Assembly: GCA_963755985.1 (NCBI GenBank)
Contig: CAVWLO010000005.1
Span: 372,001-436,000, forward strand
Direction: 5' to 3'
From: DASXMT01 sp963755985
GTDB lineage: Bacteria; Actinomycetota; Acidimicrobiia; Acidimicrobiales; RAAP-2
Length of the DNA: 64,000 nt
The notes beneath the pieces are model-generated. The model worked only from the letters and a program-made list of their open reading frames with translations, searched no databases and was not told the origin of the DNA. Positions 23,456-31,339 of this stretch are shown in pieces. How positions within the stretch are numbered: the first letter of the stretch is position 1; the number at the start of each line of letters is the position of its first letter. The translations under genes were made by a program, and so were the position numbers.

Positions 23456-24568
23456 ATGACCATCAGCCACGAGCCCACCGGCGATCGACCGAAGACGTCG
23501 ACCCGAGACTACGACCGCCTGCGGTCACAGCTCGAGGACTGGGTGGCGACCAAGGTCCCCAATGCCGTCGTGTCCGAATTGGTCGTGCCCGCCTCCAACG
23601 GAATGTCGTCGGAAACGGTGCTCTTCGACCTGACCGTGTCCGGAGAGGCCGAGCCGAGACAGCTGGTGGCCCGCATCGCCCCCGACCCCGGCGCCGACCC
23701 CGTCTTCCGGGTCTACGACATGGAGCGCCAGTTCCTGACCATGCAGTTGGTCGCCGAGCACACCGACGTGCCCGTCCCCGAGGTGCTCTGGCTCGAGACG
23801 GGTACCGAGGCCATCGGCGTCCCCTTCTTCGTGATGGAGCGGATCGAGGGCATTGTCCCGCCCGATGTGATGCCCTACACCTTCGGGGACAACTGGTTCT
23901 TCGACGCCGATCCCGACGACCGCTTGCGGCTCCAGCGCCATGCCGTGGAGGTGGTGGCTGCGCTCCACCAGCTCACCGCGGACGGGCCGGCCGGCTTCCT
24001 GGCCGAGAATGCAGACGGGGAGAGCCACCTGCGCGCCCACGTGCGGAGCCAGCGCACCTACTACGACTGGGTGGCGTCCGATGGCGTCCGGTCGCCCCTG
24101 ATCGAACGGGGTTTCGAGTGGCTCGAAGACCACTGGCCCGAGAACGAGGACGACAGTGTCCTCAGCTGGGGCGACGCACGCGTCGGGAACATGATGTTCC
24201 GCGACTTCACCCCGGTGGCGGTGCTCGACTGGGAGATGGCATCGATCGGTCCCCGCGAGATCGACCTGGGTTGGATGATCTACATCCACCGCTTCTTCCA
24301 GGACATGGTCGAGGATCTGGGCATGCCCGGTCTGCCCGATGTCCTGCGCCGAGAGGACGTGGCCGACACCTACCGGGCACTCACCGGCTACGAACCGCGC
24401 CATCTCGACTTTTACACCGCCTATGCCGCCCTCCGCCACGGTATCGTCATGTTCCGGATCACCCGGCGTTCGATCCGTTTCGGTGAGGCGGAGATGCCCG
24501 AGGATCCCGACCACGCCATCGCTCATCACGCCCATCTACGCCGGATGCTCGACGGCGTCTACTGGTAG
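23456..24568 (+). CDS. Phosphotransferase family protein (APH-like kinase)
   Basis: 370-residue aminoglycoside-phosphotransferase-fold kinase. The Brenner motif appears as SWGDARVGNMMF (Trp replaces the usual His of HGD) and the metal-binding motif as AVLDWEMASIGP. Length and order resemble the acyl-CoA-dehydrogenase-associated phosphotransferases of actinobacteria, thought to phosphorylate hydroxylated acids or CoA esters rather than antibiotics; that is inference. Operon with the upstream hypothetical gene (12 nt). Confidence 0.88.
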   Translation: MTISHEPTGDRPKTSTRDYDRLRSQLEDWVATKVPNAVVSELVVPASNGMSSETVLFDLTVSGEAEPRQLVARIAPDPGADPVFRVYDMERQFLTMQLVAEHTDVPVPEVLWLETGTEAIGVPFFVMERIEGIVPPDVMPYTFGDNWFFDADPDDRLRLQRHAVEVVAALHQLTADGPAGFLAENADGESHLRAHVRSQRTYYDWVASDGVRSPLIERGFEWLEDHWPENEDDSVLSWGDARVGNMMFRDFTPVAVLDWEMASIGPREIDLGWMIYIHRFFQDMVEDLGMPGLPDVLRREDVADTYRALTGYEPRHLDFYTAYAALRHGIVMFRITRRSIRFGEAEMPEDPDHAIAHHAHLRRMLDGVYW

Positions 24569-24645
24569 CACCCTCCTGGGCCTCCTTGTGCCCGCCTCGG
24601 AGTAACGTGCTGGGCTCATTCGACATTGAGCGGGGAGATGCCCGA

Positions 24646-25185
24646 GTGGGCACAGGTGAGGTTGAAGCCGAGCGGGTGGGCCGAGGTCGCACGTTGTCCC
24701 GGGCCATCGGCAACTTCTTGCTCCCGGCCAGCAATCCCGTCGGAACCGTCTATGGCACCCTGGCCGTCGGCATCCTCTTCGCCGCCGAGAGCACCGAGCC
24801 GAACCCCGCGTTCCGGGACATCGGCGCGGTGGTGGGGACGCTCATCGTGTACTGGCTCGCCCACGCATACGCCTACACGCTGGCCGCCCGGCTCGCCCCC
24901 GGCGACCCCGGCCTCACCCACGGCGTGGTCCGCGAGCTCGGCCGCCAGTGGACGATCGTCAGGGGCGGCCTGACTGAGATCGTGGTGTTCGTCGTCGCCC
25001 TGGCCCTCGGGGCCTCGACCCACGGTGCGGTCATCGCCGCACTGATCTCGTCGATCACCCTTCTCCTCGTATTCGAGGCCATCGCCGGCGTCCGGGGCCA
25101 GCTGGGCCGGAGGCAGCTCCTCGGTCAGATTGCTGTCTGCCTTCTCATGTGTGCCGGGATCCTGGCCATCAAGTTCGTGCTGTGA
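24646..25185 (+). CDS. Small membrane protein, unknown function
   Basis: 179-residue protein with about five hydrophobic segments: VGTVYGTLAVGILFA, VVGTLIVYWLAHAYAYTLAA, IVVFVVALALGA, HGAVIAALISSITLLLVFEA and a final IAVCLLMCAGILAIKFVL. There are no enzymatic motifs. It starts at GTG 24646 with GGGAG 8 nt upstream; GTG 24607 is in frame but weaker. It is convergent with the flippase-like gene. Confidence 0.7.
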   Translation: MGTGEVEAERVGRGRTLSRAIGNFLLPASNPVGTVYGTLAVGILFAAESTEPNPAFRDIGAVVGTLIVYWLAHAYAYTLAARLAPGDPGLTHGVVRELGRQWTIVRGGLTEIVVFVVALALGASTHGAVIAALISSITLLLVFEAIAGVRGQLGRRQLLGQIAVCLLMCAGILAIKFVL

Positions 25186-25235
25186 CGCTCGATGCCGACC
25201 TCGGGACCGAGCCCGATGCCGATGTCCCGGTGGCG

Positions 25236-26336
25236 TCAGGCCGGTGACGGGGCAGCCTGGTCCGGCGACCGACGTGGGCCGTTTCGGTAGCGCCGCTTGA
25301 AGATGGCGTAGGCGAAGGGCCCGGCCAGCAGGGGCAACCAGTACGAGGCCAGCCGGTAGGTGAGCGTGGCCAGCACGGCCGCCCCCGAGTCCACGCCGGC
25401 CAGGACCAGGAACCCAGTGAGGCTCGCCTCGACGATGCCCAGCCCCCCGGGGGTGATCGGGATCAAGCCGATGACCCCGGTCACGGCGTAGGCGATGAGG
25501 ACCAGGGACGGACTCGGGCGGCTGCCCACGGCCCGCAGCGCGCAGAGCAGGCTGAGGAAGTCGAAGGCGAGCCTGCCGGCCGACAGCAACACGGCCTGCC
25601 ACCATTGTTCGCCCAGCACGCCCCGGATCAGATCGCGCTGGGTCACCAGCTGGCTCTCGAGGCCGGTCAGCGGCGCCCGGCGACGCATCAGGCGGTTGCG
25701 GGTCCACTGGATCGCCTGCCCAACTGCCTCGAGCGGGCGGTCGGTGACCAAGAGGGTGGCACTGAAGCCGGCAAACAGGACGAACCCGACCATGCCGACC
25801 AGGGCCGCATCGAACAGGCTCCGGTTGATGGGGGTGCCTAAGAGGATGGCCGGGAGTGCGAACAGCGGGAGGGCCAGGAGCCCGGCCACCCCGAGGAGCG
25901 AGAAGGCGGTGAGGCCGCCGACCGCCTCCCCGGCGTCCATGCCGCTCGTGGCCAGCATCCGGAATTGGACCGCCGCCCCGGCCGCAGCTCCGCCGGGCAT
26001 GATCAGGCTGATGGAGTTCCCGGCCAGCTGGGCCGTCACCACCGGGAACCAGGCCTTGGTCCGAAGGGCGATCCGCTGGAGCGCGAAGGTACAGGCGAAA
26101 TGGGCCGCCTGGGCGATCAAGGTGGCGGCCAGCCAGATCAGGTCCAGCGAGGCGAGCTGGGGAAACGAGGAAAAGACCCCCACCAGCTTCGGTGCCACCA
26201 GGTAGAGGGCCGCCCCGGCGATGGACATGACGACGGCCCGCTTGGCCACTGCCTTCCAGGAGAGGAGGCGCGGCTCTTCTTGCTCCTGCTTGCCGGTGGA
26301 CGGGTCGCCCTCAGGAGGCTCGGGTTCGACAGTCAA
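25236..26336 (-). CDS. Lysylphosphatidylglycerol synthase TM-region / flippase-like (UPF0104) protein
   Basis: About 366-residue polytopic membrane protein of the UPF0104/LPG_synthase_TM group. The family blocks are SISLIMPGGAAAGAAVQFRM, SLLGVAGLLALPLFALPA and GLIPITPGGLGIVEASLTGF (two PGG motifs). It lacks the soluble catalytic aminoacyl domain, so it probably moves a lipid or isoprenoid-linked substrate. No ATG lies before the first helix; TTG 26336 keeps the basic SWKAVAKRAVV cytosolic stretch, while ATG 26228 would remove it. Confidence 0.8.
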   Translation of the reverse strand: MTVEPEPPEGDPSTGKQEQEEPRLLSWKAVAKRAVVMSIAGAALYLVAPKLVGVFSSFPQLASLDLIWLAATLIAQAAHFACTFALQRIALRTKAWFPVVTAQLAGNSISLIMPGGAAAGAAVQFRMLATSGMDAGEAVGGLTAFSLLGVAGLLALPLFALPAILLGTPINRSLFDAALVGMVGFVLFAGFSATLLVTDRPLEAVGQAIQWTRNRLMRRRAPLTGLESQLVTQRDLIRGVLGEQWWQAVLLSAGRLAFDFLSLLCALRAVGSRPSPSLVLIAYAVTGVIGLIPITPGGLGIVEASLTGFLVLAGVDSGAAVLATLTYRLASYWLPLLAGPFAYAIFKRRYRNGPRRSPDQAAPSPA

Positions 26337-26395
26337 GGAAGTTGGCTCGTACTGCGGGCACAGTCGGTAACCATGTCTCCCGGCCTGTGACTTCG

Positions 26396-27064
26396 TCAAT
26401 TGTCGCCGGGCCCACGGGCCCGGATCTCGTAGGCGCACACGTGGGCACCCTCGAGGATGTGCGAGACCCGGGTCACCCGGGCGCCGGGGAGTGCGTCCTG
26501 GATGAATTCGAGCTCGCTCCGGCACGCCTGCCTGAATCCGGACGCCACCGAGAGGATGGCGCAATTGTGCTCGACGATTCGCCATCCCTCCTCCCACGGT
26601 TCGACATCGGCCAGGTATCCGTCCTCGTCGAGGATCCGGGCCAGCTCGTCCACCTGCTCACCCAGTCCGAGCCCGGCCAGCCGCGTCCGGGCGCTGTCGA
26701 GGCGGCGTCGCCGCCGATGCTCGAAGAGGTCGTCGACCTGATCACTGTTCGGGCCGCCCAGGTAGCCGAGGAGCTCGGTGGTGAGATCGCCGTACCGCTT
26801 GGGAAACAGGTTCTCGGCCGCCGGCGTGAGCTCGTAGGAGTGGGTGGGGCGCCCGCGGCCCTCGGGTCGACGGCGATGGGTGACGAGGCCGTCGTCGTCC
26901 AGGCGCGACAGCTGTTGACGTACCGCGGCGACGCTGAGCCCGACTTCGGCGGCGAGGTCCCGAGCCTCCCGGTCCCCGTGTCGCTTGAGGGAGGTCAGAA
27001 TGGCGCGCCGGGTCGACGGCATCGCCGCCAGCGGTGGCTCGAGGTCGCGGCCCGACCCGGTCAC
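26396..27064 (-). CDS. Winged-helix transcriptional regulator, SufR/DeoR-like
   Basis: 222-residue DNA-binding protein. The N-terminal winged helix STRRAILTSLKRHGDREARD followed by LSVAAVRQQLSRLDDDGLV sits before a wing RGRPTHSYELT. The C-terminal half carries cysteines in VEHNCAILS, FRQACRSELE and GAHVCAYEI, reminiscent of iron-sulfur-binding SufR-type regulators. It starts at GTG 27064, overlapping the queA stop by 4 nt (GTGA). A Fe-S or redox sensor role is inferred; no target operator is evident. Confidence 0.82.
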   Translation of the reverse strand: MTGSGRDLEPPLAAMPSTRRAILTSLKRHGDREARDLAAEVGLSVAAVRQQLSRLDDDGLVTHRRRPEGRGRPTHSYELTPAAENLFPKRYGDLTTELLGYLGGPNSDQVDDLFEHRRRRRLDSARTRLAGLGLGEQVDELARILDEDGYLADVEPWEEGWRIVEHNCAILSVASGFRQACRSELEFIQDALPGARVTRVSHILEGAHVCAYEIRARGPGDN

Positions 27065-28119
27065 CGCAGCACCAGATGCACGTCACCGAACTCATGCCAC
27101 AAGTAGCCGCGTTCGAGGGCCAGGGCATAGGACCGTTCGAGCAGATCGCGGCCGGCCACGGCCTCCAACATGGCCAGGTGCGAGGCCTCGGGTTCGTGCC
27201 AGCCGGTCAGCAGCCCATCGAGGGCGCGCACCGTCCGGTCGGGAGTCACGACGGTGTCGGTCCAACCGTCGCCCCGGTGCACCGAACCGTGTTCGTCCAC
27301 CACCGTCTCCAGTGCCCGCACCACCGTCGTCCCGACGGCCACGACGCGTCCACCGTCGTACCGGGTCTGGTTGATGCGGCTGGCGGTCGAGGCCGGGACC
27401 CGGTAGTACTCAGGATAGGGGGGCTCGGACGCCTCGAGCGAGGCCACGCCGGTATGGAGGACGATCGGGCTGACGCCGATCCCGCCGGCCACCAGTCGAG
27501 TGAGCATCTCTGCGGTGAAGGGCCGCCCGGCGCTGGGCATCTCGGCCGAGCCGGGCTCGGTGACGTAGACGTTCTGGTACGCCGTGATGGGCCAGTCTCC
27601 CTGGACGTACCCGTAGCGAATGGGTCGCCCGTACTCGGCCAGGTAGGTGTGCAGCCGCGTGGGGACATCGACCTTCGCCACCCAGAGGCGGACGCCGGCT
27701 GGGTGCTCGGCGTACGGGGCCAGCAGCACGACCTGCCCGCCGGCGGGCATGGCGATCGGCTGGCCGGCCGCAGCGTCGAAAACCGGTTGTCCGGCGCGCC
27801 GTAGTTCCACGGTCCACAGGTCGGCGGGGAGCTGGGTGGACAGGTGCACGTCGACGCCTCGCCCCTGGCTATCGGTGCCACGGACCTCGGCGGCCAAGGT
27901 CCCCGACGTGTTGATGACCACGAGGTCGCCTTCGTGGAGCATCCGGGGCAGCTCCGAGAAGGTGGTATCCACCAGCGACCCATCCTTCCGATCGGCCACC
28001 AGCATGCGGACCGCGTCGCGGGTCAGCCCCCTGGCCTCGGGCGGGGAGGGAGCCTCCAGTTCGGCGGGTAGATCGAAGACGGGCAACCCGCCGAGCCGTC
28101 GTTCGGCCACCGCGGTCAC
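27061..28119 (-). CDS. queA: S-adenosylmethionine:tRNA ribosyltransferase-isomerase-like (QueA)
   Basis: 352-residue QueA-family protein; classical QueA transfers and isomerises the ribosyl group of SAM onto 7-aminomethyl-deazaguanine in tRNA. Motifs: GDLVVINTSGTLAAEVRG, TRLHTYLAEYGRPIRYGYV, QNVYVTEPGSAEMPSAGRPF and, at the end, ERGYLWHEFGDVHLVL. The EPGSAEMPSAGRPFT segment matches the catalytic SAEP(S)AGLHF region with changes (AGRPF for AGLHF). It is middle gene of an SDR-queA-regulator unit with 4-nt overlaps on both sides. No other queuosine gene is present here. Confidence 0.88.
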   Translation of the reverse strand: MTAVAERRLGGLPVFDLPAELEAPSPPEARGLTRDAVRMLVADRKDGSLVDTTFSELPRMLHEGDLVVINTSGTLAAEVRGTDSQGRGVDVHLSTQLPADLWTVELRRAGQPVFDAAAGQPIAMPAGGQVVLLAPYAEHPAGVRLWVAKVDVPTRLHTYLAEYGRPIRYGYVQGDWPITAYQNVYVTEPGSAEMPSAGRPFTAEMLTRLVAGGIGVSPIVLHTGVASLEASEPPYPEYYRVPASTASRINQTRYDGGRVVAVGTTVVRALETVVDEHGSVHRGDGWTDTVVTPDRTVRALDGLLTGWHEPEASHLAMLEAVAGRDLLERSYALALERGYLWHEFGDVHLVLR

Positions 28120-28838
28120 GGCCTGCTCCCGGCCTTCGCCACCGTGAGGTCGACAGCTCGGTACCGCCCGCTGGGCCGGTCACCGGCTATGAGGTCGAGG
28201 AGTGCGGGCACGACCGATGCCGGATCGGGCCGGTCCGAGATGTCCTCGCCGGGAAAGGCGTCTTGGTGCATCTGGGTCCGCAGGTCGCCCGGATCGAGGG
28301 CCCATACCCGTAGTCGCGGTTCCTCCACGGCCAACACGGCACTGAGGTGGTCGAGCGCGGCCTTGGACGGGCCGTAGCCGCCCCACCCCTCGTATGGCTC
28401 TGCCGCAGCATCCGACGTCACGTTGAGGATCCGGGGGTCGGGCGAGGCCGAGAGCGCGGGCAGCGCCTCTTGGAGCAGGGCCAACGGGGCGACCACGTTC
28501 GTCTCCAGTACCTCGCGGAGCGTCGGGAGCGGATAGGAACGAAGAGGGGGCAGGGGAGAGGCGCCCAGCGTGCTGGCGTTGTTCACCACCAAGTCGACCC
28601 CACCCAGTCCATTGGCCGCGGCGATCAGTTCGCGCCGGTGCCCCGCATCGGTGATGTCGCCGACCAGGTCCACCACTCGGGCGCCGGTGTCGCCGGTCTT
28701 GCGCATAGCCGCCGCCGCCCGACGCAGGGGTGCCTCGTGCCGGGCGTCGATGACCAGCGCCCACCCCGACCGGGCCAGTCCGGCGGCCAGTGCCTGGCCC
28801 AACCCCTTCGACGCTCCGGTGACGATTGCCGTGGCCAT
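28116..28838 (-). CDS. Short-chain dehydrogenase/reductase
   Basis: 240-residue classical SDR: cofactor loop VTGASKGLGQAL, NNAST, Ser in ILNVTSDAAAEP and the active-site YGPSKAALDHL. It starts at ATG 28838 behind a strong AGGAGGT; its stop overlaps queA's GTG by 4 nt. The shorter start is preferred over an upstream in-frame GTG. Substrate unknown; the coupling to queA is the notable context. Confidence 0.88.
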   Translation of the reverse strand: MATAIVTGASKGLGQALAAGLARSGWALVIDARHEAPLRRAAAAMRKTGDTGARVVDLVGDITDAGHRRELIAAANGLGGVDLVVNNASTLGASPLPPLRSYPLPTLREVLETNVVAPLALLQEALPALSASPDPRILNVTSDAAAEPYEGWGGYGPSKAALDHLSAVLAVEEPRLRVWALDPGDLRTQMHQDAFPGEDISDRPDPASVVPALLDLIAGDRPSGRYRAVDLTVAKAGSRP

Positions 28839-28964
28839 GACCCCGACCTCCTGGTGATCTCCTACGCAGAGAACCACTGCCTATTTAAGCAACAACAATC
28901 TGTCTTTATTCCGCGGCCAAGACCCCTTGTGGAGAGCGGGCGGTCTTTGTAACAGTTGGGGGTT

Positions 28965-29888
28965 ATGAGGTCAATGGTGGCAACGTGGCTAACGAGGTGT
29001 CGGGTCTGGGTGCTGGGCGCGGTCGGCGGCCTCGTCGGTGCCCTGGTACCGCTGGCGATGCTGGCGGGCGGCCCGGCCGGGGCCGTCGCCGTGCAGGTCG
29101 AGCCGGGCCAGACGCTCGGGCAGATTGCCGGGAGCTACGGCACCACGGTGTCGGCGCTGGCCGCGGCCAACGGCATCGCCGACCCCAACCTGGTCCTGGC
29201 CGGGGCAACGCTCCTGATCCCCTCGGGGTCCAGTGCGACGGCCACGTCGGCCACCGCCCAGACCACCACCATTGTCGTGGTCGCCGGGGACAACCTCACC
29301 GGCATCGCCGCCCGCTACGGGACGACGGTGGCGGCGCTGGCACAGCTCAACGGGATCACCGACCCGAACAACGTCGAGGCCGGATCCCGGTTGCTGGTCA
29401 GTGGGCCCGCACCTGCTCCTGCCGGAGGAACGGCGACCCAGGTGGCGGTGTCGACCGGCGGCGGCCTACCCGCTCAGGTGCTCGCCCACCCGGATCGGGT
29501 CCAGCTCCAGCCGCAATTTCAGCAGTGGGCGGGGACGTTCGGAGTCCCGGTGAGCCTGCTCGAGGCCATGTGCTGGTGGGAGTCCGGTTGGCAGAGTGGC
29601 GTGGTGTCGAGCACGGGGGCGGTGGGCATCGGCCAACTCGAGCCTGCTACGGTCAGCAGCCTCCGTATCCGCCTCGGAGACCCCACCCTTGACCCGACCG
29701 TCCCCTCGGACAACATCGAGATGTCGGCGGCGCTCCTCCATGACCTGTTGGTCGAGTCGGGAGGCAGCGAGAGCGTGGCCCTGGCTTCCTACTATCAGGG
29801 GTTCGCGTCGGTGTCGCAGAGCGGTATGTTCGCCTCGACCTCGCAATACGTGCAGGGCATCCTGTCGTCGGTGGCCGGCTTCTCGTGA
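28965..29888 (+). CDS. Secreted LysM - lytic transglycosylase-like cell wall protein
   Basis: 307-residue exported protein. The signal peptide has basic TRCR, a hydrophobic core and a PAGAVA boundary. Two LysM peptidoglycan-binding repeats follow (VEPGQTLGQIAGSYGTTVSA and VVAGDNLTGIAARYGTTVAA). A C-terminal transglycosylase-like domain has Glu206 in LEAMCWWESGWQ, then STGAVGIGQLEPATVSSL. It probably cleaves or remodels peptidoglycan. It starts at ATG 28965 (GGGGG just upstream; GTG/ATG alternatives nearby). Confidence 0.88.
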   Translation: MRSMVATWLTRCRVWVLGAVGGLVGALVPLAMLAGGPAGAVAVQVEPGQTLGQIAGSYGTTVSALAAANGIADPNLVLAGATLLIPSGSSATATSATAQTTTIVVVAGDNLTGIAARYGTTVAALAQLNGITDPNNVEAGSRLLVSGPAPAPAGGTATQVAVSTGGGLPAQVLAHPDRVQLQPQFQQWAGTFGVPVSLLEAMCWWESGWQSGVVSSTGAVGIGQLEPATVSSLRIRLGDPTLDPTVPSDNIEMSAALLHDLLVESGGSESVALASYYQGFASVSQSGMFASTSQYVQGILSSVAGFS

Positions 29889-29902
29889 GCCACCACGTGG
29901 AC

Positions 29903-30418
29903 CTAGGCCACCACGCGGACGGCCGGGGGGACCCAGGCATGGTCCATGACCGGCCGGACGGGACCGTCGGTCCGGAAGACCAGGCAGAACTCACCCTCGG
30001 GTGCAGGGAGCCAGTTGAGCACCCCCTCGTCGTCGGGCCGCTCGTGTTGCAGCACGAGGGTCATGCCGCCGTCGGGATCCGTCCGGAGCCACGGGGTGCG
30101 GTCCCCGATCGAGTAGCGGTCGATGCGCTTTTGGGCCAGGTCACAGTCGAGGCCGTACATCGTGAGCGACCAGAAGTGCCCGGCGTCGGACAGCTCGCCC
30201 GGGTTGAACGTGAGCTCGTAGCGACGAGAACCGTCGAGCGCCGCCCCGTCGACGTGCCGGTAGGTCGTCGAGTGGATGTCCTCCCCACGCCCGGTGTTCC
30301 CCCGGGAGGCCACGCCGGCCCGGTCCGATCCCCCCTCCGGATCGAGCTGCCGGCGGCCCCCGGTCAGCTCGACGCCCGCGGCACAGTTCTCCCGCACGTC
30401 GTGTCCTGGATCCGACAT
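29903..30418 (-). CDS. DUF1214 domain protein
   Basis: 171-residue protein dominated by a DUF1214 domain: YELTFNPGELSDAGHFWSLT, MYGLDCDLAQKRIDRYSIGD, LNWLPAPEGEFCLVFR, DHAWVPPAVRVV. In longer relatives this domain follows DUF1254; here it stands alone after about 50 poorly conserved residues. Function unknown. It is divergent from the TetR unit, sharing the AT-rich promoter island at about 30450-30530. Confidence 0.82.
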   Translation of the reverse strand: MSDPGHDVRENCAAGVELTGGRRQLDPEGGSDRAGVASRGNTGRGEDIHSTTYRHVDGAALDGSRRYELTFNPGELSDAGHFWSLTMYGLDCDLAQKRIDRYSIGDRTPWLRTDPDGGMTLVLQHERPDDEGVLNWLPAPEGEFCLVFRTDGPVRPVMDHAWVPPAVRVVA

Positions 30419-30484
30419 CGGCCCTCCTCAGGGTGCTGCGGCTGCCCTACTTAGTCCGGTGTATAACTCGCTGGCGACACGCTA

Positions 30485-30516
30485 TTGACTTGAGCTGAGT
30501 TAGTCAAGCGTATAAT
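30485..30516 (+). promoter_or_regulatory. Strong promoter and overlapping inverted repeat
   Basis: A perfect -10 hexamer TATAAT (30511-30516) lies in an AT-rich island, rare in this GC-rich window. Just upstream TTGACT (30485-30490) and AGTCAA (30502-30507) form an inverted repeat with an 11-nt spacer. It is placed to bind a dimeric regulator such as the TetR protein encoded downstream. The TTGACT to TATAAT spacing is 20 bp, so the true -35 may be another box. Confidence 0.55.
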
Positions 30517-30549
30517 AATAAAACCGTCGCCCACCAGCAAGGAAGTTCG

Positions 30550-30666
30550 ATGTCCCCACTCGTCGGCCCGAGACCATTGGCACCAGGTCGGCTCGCGCCA
30601 GGTCGGTTCGCGCGTGCCGGACGACCGTTTCCCTCGTTCCCCGGCGTGATCGCCACGGCCCGCTGA
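30550..30666 (+). CDS. Candidate 38-residue leader ORF coupled to the TetR gene
   Basis: ATG 30550 follows AAGGAAG at ideal spacing and reads 38 codons to TGA 30664-30666. One base later the TetR ATG (30668) begins. The peptide is basic and contains PGRLAPGRF. It lies in the 5' leader of the transcript expected from the TATAAT promoter. It may be a coupling leader peptide or a small protein; chance is possible in high-GC DNA. Confidence 0.4.
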   Translation: MSPLVGPRPLAPGRLAPGRFARAGRPFPSFPGVIATAR

Positions 30667-30667
30667 G

Positions 30668-31309
30668 ATGCACTACGTCGAGCAGATCGAGCCCAGCTGC
30701 GACCCGGACATGGACTCCCGACCGGGAACGACCGGCGCAGACCAGGACGGGGCCACAACCTACCGGTCCTACGACCGGGCAGCCACCGAGTCCGCCCTGA
30801 TCGAAGCGGCCACGCAGCTCTTCGTTCGCAGGAACCCGGGCTCGGTGTCGGTACGGGAGATCGCAAGGGTGGCCGGGGTCAATCACGGGCTGGTCCACCA
30901 CTACTTCGGGTCGAAACAGGCGCTGGTCCAAGCAGTCCTCGACCATCTGGCCACCAGGGCCCGGGATTCGATGGCCGCCGGCACGGCGATGGACGAGGAC
31001 AGTCCGGTGATGACCTATACCCGGATCCTGGGCCGGGCCGTGCTCGAGGAAACGGCTCTGGCGCCGCTGCCGGGCAACCACCCCATCCTCGTCCAGCTGG
31101 CTTCCCTGGCCCGGGACGTCGGCGGGTTGGACGAGCGCTCGGCCCGAATCCGGGCCAGTCAGGGGGCGGCGCTGGCCATGGGCTGGCTGCTCTTCGAGCC
31201 GCTCCTGATCCAGTCCAGCGGGCTCGAGGACGAGGATCCGACCTTCCTTCGTGACCAGCTACGGGTGATGCTGGCCCACATGGCCATTCCCGTCACCGAG
31301 GACGGCTGA
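30668..31309 (+). CDS. TetR family transcriptional regulator
   Basis: 213-residue regulator. After a roughly 35-residue variable N-terminus comes the TetR helix-turn-helix: ALIEAATQLFVRRNPGSVSV, then REIARVAGVNHGLVHHYFGS and KQALVQAVLDHLA. The C-terminal ligand domain is not diagnostic. It probably autoregulates through the inverted repeat at 30485-30507 and may also control the divergent DUF1214 gene. ATG 30668 sits one base after the leader ORF stop. Confidence 0.88.
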   Translation: MHYVEQIEPSCDPDMDSRPGTTGADQDGATTYRSYDRAATESALIEAATQLFVRRNPGSVSVREIARVAGVNHGLVHHYFGSKQALVQAVLDHLATRARDSMAAGTAMDEDSPVMTYTRILGRAVLEETALAPLPGNHPILVQLASLARDVGGLDERSARIRASQGAALAMGWLLFEPLLIQSSGLEDEDPTFLRDQLRVMLAHMAIPVTEDG

Positions 31310-31339
31310 ACCGAGTAGCCGCCGAGCGTAGGCCCGGGT

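Noticed and set aside
28878..28964. c-di-AMP (ydaO-type) riboswitch before the LysM/transglycosylase gene
   Set aside because: Such riboswitches often precede wall hydrolases, but the 87-126 nt here lack the conserved core; only a weak AAGACC...GGTCTT hairpin is seen.
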